Positions 20,664-21,907 of a stretch of DNA of 21,907 bases are shown in pieces (within the stretch, counting starts at the first letter, position 1; each line of letters begins with the position of its first letter). Source of the DNA: JACDBD01 sp050743385 (GTDB lineage: Bacteria > Actinomycetota > Acidimicrobiia > IMCC26256 > JACDBD01); NCBI GenBank assembly GCA_050743385.1, contig JBOGFJ010000322.1, positions 1 through 21,907 on the forward strand, in the 5' to 3' direction. Below the pieces are notes generated by a model, which was given only the letters and a program-made list of their open reading frames with translations, was not told where the DNA came from and searched no databases. Position numbers and translations under genes: made by a program.

Positions 20664-21907
20664 CTAACCCCTCCGGTTCGTCCAGGTGCACACGACCCAC
20701 TCACCGGGCTGCACGTTGAACGTCGCGGTCGCGCCCGAGATCGTCGAGCGGTGCTCGAACGGCCCGGCGTCACGGTCACTGCAGTCGAGGTTGAAGAGCT
20801 GCCAACCGGGCGGCACCCCGACCTCCGTCCAGGCGTAGGTGCCCGCCGCCACGCCGGCGGACCACTGGCCGGAGCCGTTGGGGCTGCCCGCGGTCGGTAC
20901 CTGCACGGATCCGCTGGGCCCCGAGAACCCGAACGTGGCGTTGCCCTCCACCGAGACGGCCCGGACGACGATCACGCCGTTCGTGGGCGGTGATGGGGGC
21001 GGGGCGGGAGCAGGCGGAGGAGGCGGAGGCGATTCACCCGACGCGGGAGGCGTCGGCGCCGGGTTGGCGGTGGGGGCGTCACTCTGCTGGCCGCCGGAGC
21101 CCCGATTGCCGCCACCGCCGCCACCGGCACCACCGCCGGACGCCGGCTTCGTGGTGGTCGTGGCCGGTGAGGTGGTGGTCGTCGTGGTCGTCGTCGTGCT
21201 CCTCGTCGTCGTCGTGGCGTTTGCCCGGCGCTCCTCCTCGGCATCGAGGTCGTCGGCCCACTCCTCGAGACGCGATTCGTCGGTGCCGTCGGGTGCGACC
21301 GAGATCCGGTAGGTGGCGGTGATGGTCCCGTCGGCGGGGATCTCGAGGTCGAAGCGCACCACGGGATCGGCTTCGATCACGACGGGCTCGGGCTCGAAGT
21401 CGATGTCGTCGACCGACGCCGCGAGTGTCTTCGGGATCACCTCGGTGTGGCTGACGGTCATGCGCTCCTCGGTGGAGTTGGCGAACTCCAGCGTGCCGTC
21501 GAAACGAGCGCCCTCGTCTCCGGCGAGCGTCCACGTCCGCTCGACGGTGGCGCCGGACGCGAGTGAGATCGTGTCGAAGGTGAACTCCACCGGGCCGCCC
21601 CCGGTGCTCGGGCTGCCGCCGCCGCCGCGATCGCTCAAGGTGACCGCGGCCAGAACGCCGGTCGCGGCCAACACGACCACGACCGCCACGGCCACGAACA
21701 CCCGTTCGCGATGCTTGCGGCGAGCGGCGGGGGCAAGTGCTGGCGGCCTTGCCGAGACCCGCTCGATCGGAGCCGCCTCGATCGGAGCCGCCTCGCCGGG
21801 AGTGGCCTCGGCCGGGGTCGCCTCGGCCGGGGTCGCCGCGACCGCGACCGCCTCGAGCGGCGGTGCCGGTTCGGCATCGGCATCGGCCTCGGCGGGCGGC
21901 TCGGGCT
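20664..21907 (-). CDS. C-terminal part of a large single-pass surface protein (5' end beyond the right edge)
   Basis: About 414 residues are visible. The frame is open to the edge, so an apparent GTG start at 21701 is probably internal. In order: a Pro/Glu/Ala-rich region with five pentapeptide repeats (ATPAE/ATPGE/AAPIE), a basic stretch ARRKHRERV, one membrane span (FVAVAVVVVLAATGVLAAV), a beta-rich domain of about 125 residues (from PVEFTFDTI to EEWADDLDAEE), a Thr-rich then Gly-rich then Pro-rich stalk, and a C-terminal domain resembling the SpaA/prealbumin-like fold (EVGVPPGWQLFNLDCSDRD ... WVVCTWTN). The only two Cys of the visible part are in this last domain and may form a disulfide. 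The inside-to-outside layout recalls receptor kinases and anti-sigma proteins, but the missing N-terminus prevents a call. Confidence 0.75.
   Translation of the reverse strand, partial: PEPPAEADADAEPAPPLEAVAVAATPAEATPAEATPGEAAPIEAAPIERVSARPPALAPAARRKHRERVFVAVAVVVVLAATGVLAAVTLSDRGGGGSPSTGGGPVEFTFDTISLASGATVERTWTLAGDEGARFDGTLEFANSTEERMTVSHTEVIPKTLAASVDDIDFEPEPVVIEADPVVRFDLEIPADGTITATYRISVAPDGTDESRLEEWADDLDAEEERRANATTTTRSTTTTTTTTTSPATTTTKPASGGGAGGGGGGNRGSGGQQSDAPTANPAPTPPASGESPPPPPPAPAPPPSPPTNGVIVVRAVSVEGNATFGFSGPSGSVQVPTAGSPNGSGQWSAGVAAGTYAWTEVGVPPGWQLFNLDCSDRDAGPFEHRSTISGATATFNVQPGEWVVCTWTNRRG
21170..21222 (-). repeat. Low-complexity Thr-codon tract
   Basis: Repeated ACG/ACC-type triplets on the minus strand encode runs of threonine (four, then nine, then four, broken by RS and SPA). 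The tract forms the start of the extracellular stalk and is a likely site of O-glycosylation and of replication slippage. Confidence 0.7.
21762..21836 (-). repeat. Five tandem 15-bp units encoding a pentapeptide repeat
   Basis: Five adjacent 15-bp units begin CTCG on the plus strand: units 1 and 2 (21762-21791) are identical, units 4 and 5 (21807-21836) are identical, and unit 3 is intermediate. On the minus strand they encode ATPAE, ATPAE, ATPGE, AAPIE, AAPIE just before the membrane span. Paired identical neighbours suggest recent duplication and possible length variation between strains. Confidence 0.85.

Noticed and set aside
21170..21222. CRISPR-like or intergenic repeat
   Set aside because: The repeats are in-frame threonine codons within an open reading frame, without spacers.
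20664..21907. Calling the right-edge protein a Ser/Thr kinase
   Set aside because: The layout is compatible, but no kinase motif lies within the window; the N-terminus is missing.

Overview
The window is a very GC-rich stretch, with frequent GTG and TTG starts, from what looks like a high-GC actinobacterium. Three features point that way: a small surface protein with an LAxTG-type (class E) sorting signal, a DUF4012 membrane protein, and TAnnnT boxes placed 6-8 nt before start codons, as in leaderless actinobacterial promoters. A position in or near Acidimicrobiia is possible but not proven. I saw no rRNA, tRNA, CRISPR array or insertion sequence.

Layout. The left edge (1-1424, minus) has the first codons of an unidentified exported or membrane protein and a beta-propeller-like lipoprotein. 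Divergent from these is a polysaccharide pyruvyl transferase (1473-2729, plus). A ten-gene minus-strand operon, transcribed from about 13462 down to 2736, encodes in order of transcription: GT4 glycosyltransferase, GNAT, polysaccharide deacetylase, GT4 glycosyltransferase, GNAT, WecA/MraY-type sugar-phosphate transferase, DegT/DnrJ aminotransferase, GT4 glycosyltransferase, a two-domain formyltransferase-like/beta-propeller protein, and GT4 glycosyltransferase. Nearly all junctions are 4-nt stop/start overlaps. Upstream lies a polytopic membrane protein of unknown function (13538-14473, minus). Divergent from it are a membrane-bound NDP-sugar 4,6-dehydratase (14603-16546, plus) and a 960-residue DUF4012 protein whose N-terminal 300 residues look like a catalytically dead WecA/MraY domain (16709-19591). 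They are followed by a 97-residue LAFTG surface protein (19722-20015), a strong hairpin, and a low-molecular-weight tyrosine phosphatase (20100-20651). A large multidomain membrane protein converges from the right edge (20664 to beyond 21907, minus).

Working together (inference). The window is most of a locus for a lipid-linked surface glycan. The dehydratase, aminotransferase and a GNAT (or the formyltransferase-like protein) form a logical route to an N-acylated 4-amino-4,6-dideoxy sugar. The WecA-like enzyme would start the chain on a polyprenyl phosphate, four GT4 enzymes would extend it, and the deacetylase and pyruvyl transferase would decorate it. The phosphatase fits a regulatory role common in capsule/EPS loci. 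No obvious Wzx flippase, Wzy polymerase, Wzz or ABC exporter is in the window, so export genes must lie outside or be unrecognised. The most unusual items are the degenerate WecA-DUF4012 fusion, the formyltransferase/GINT1-like fusion, and an 18-bp perfect palindrome over a possible leaderless -10 box at the head of the operon.
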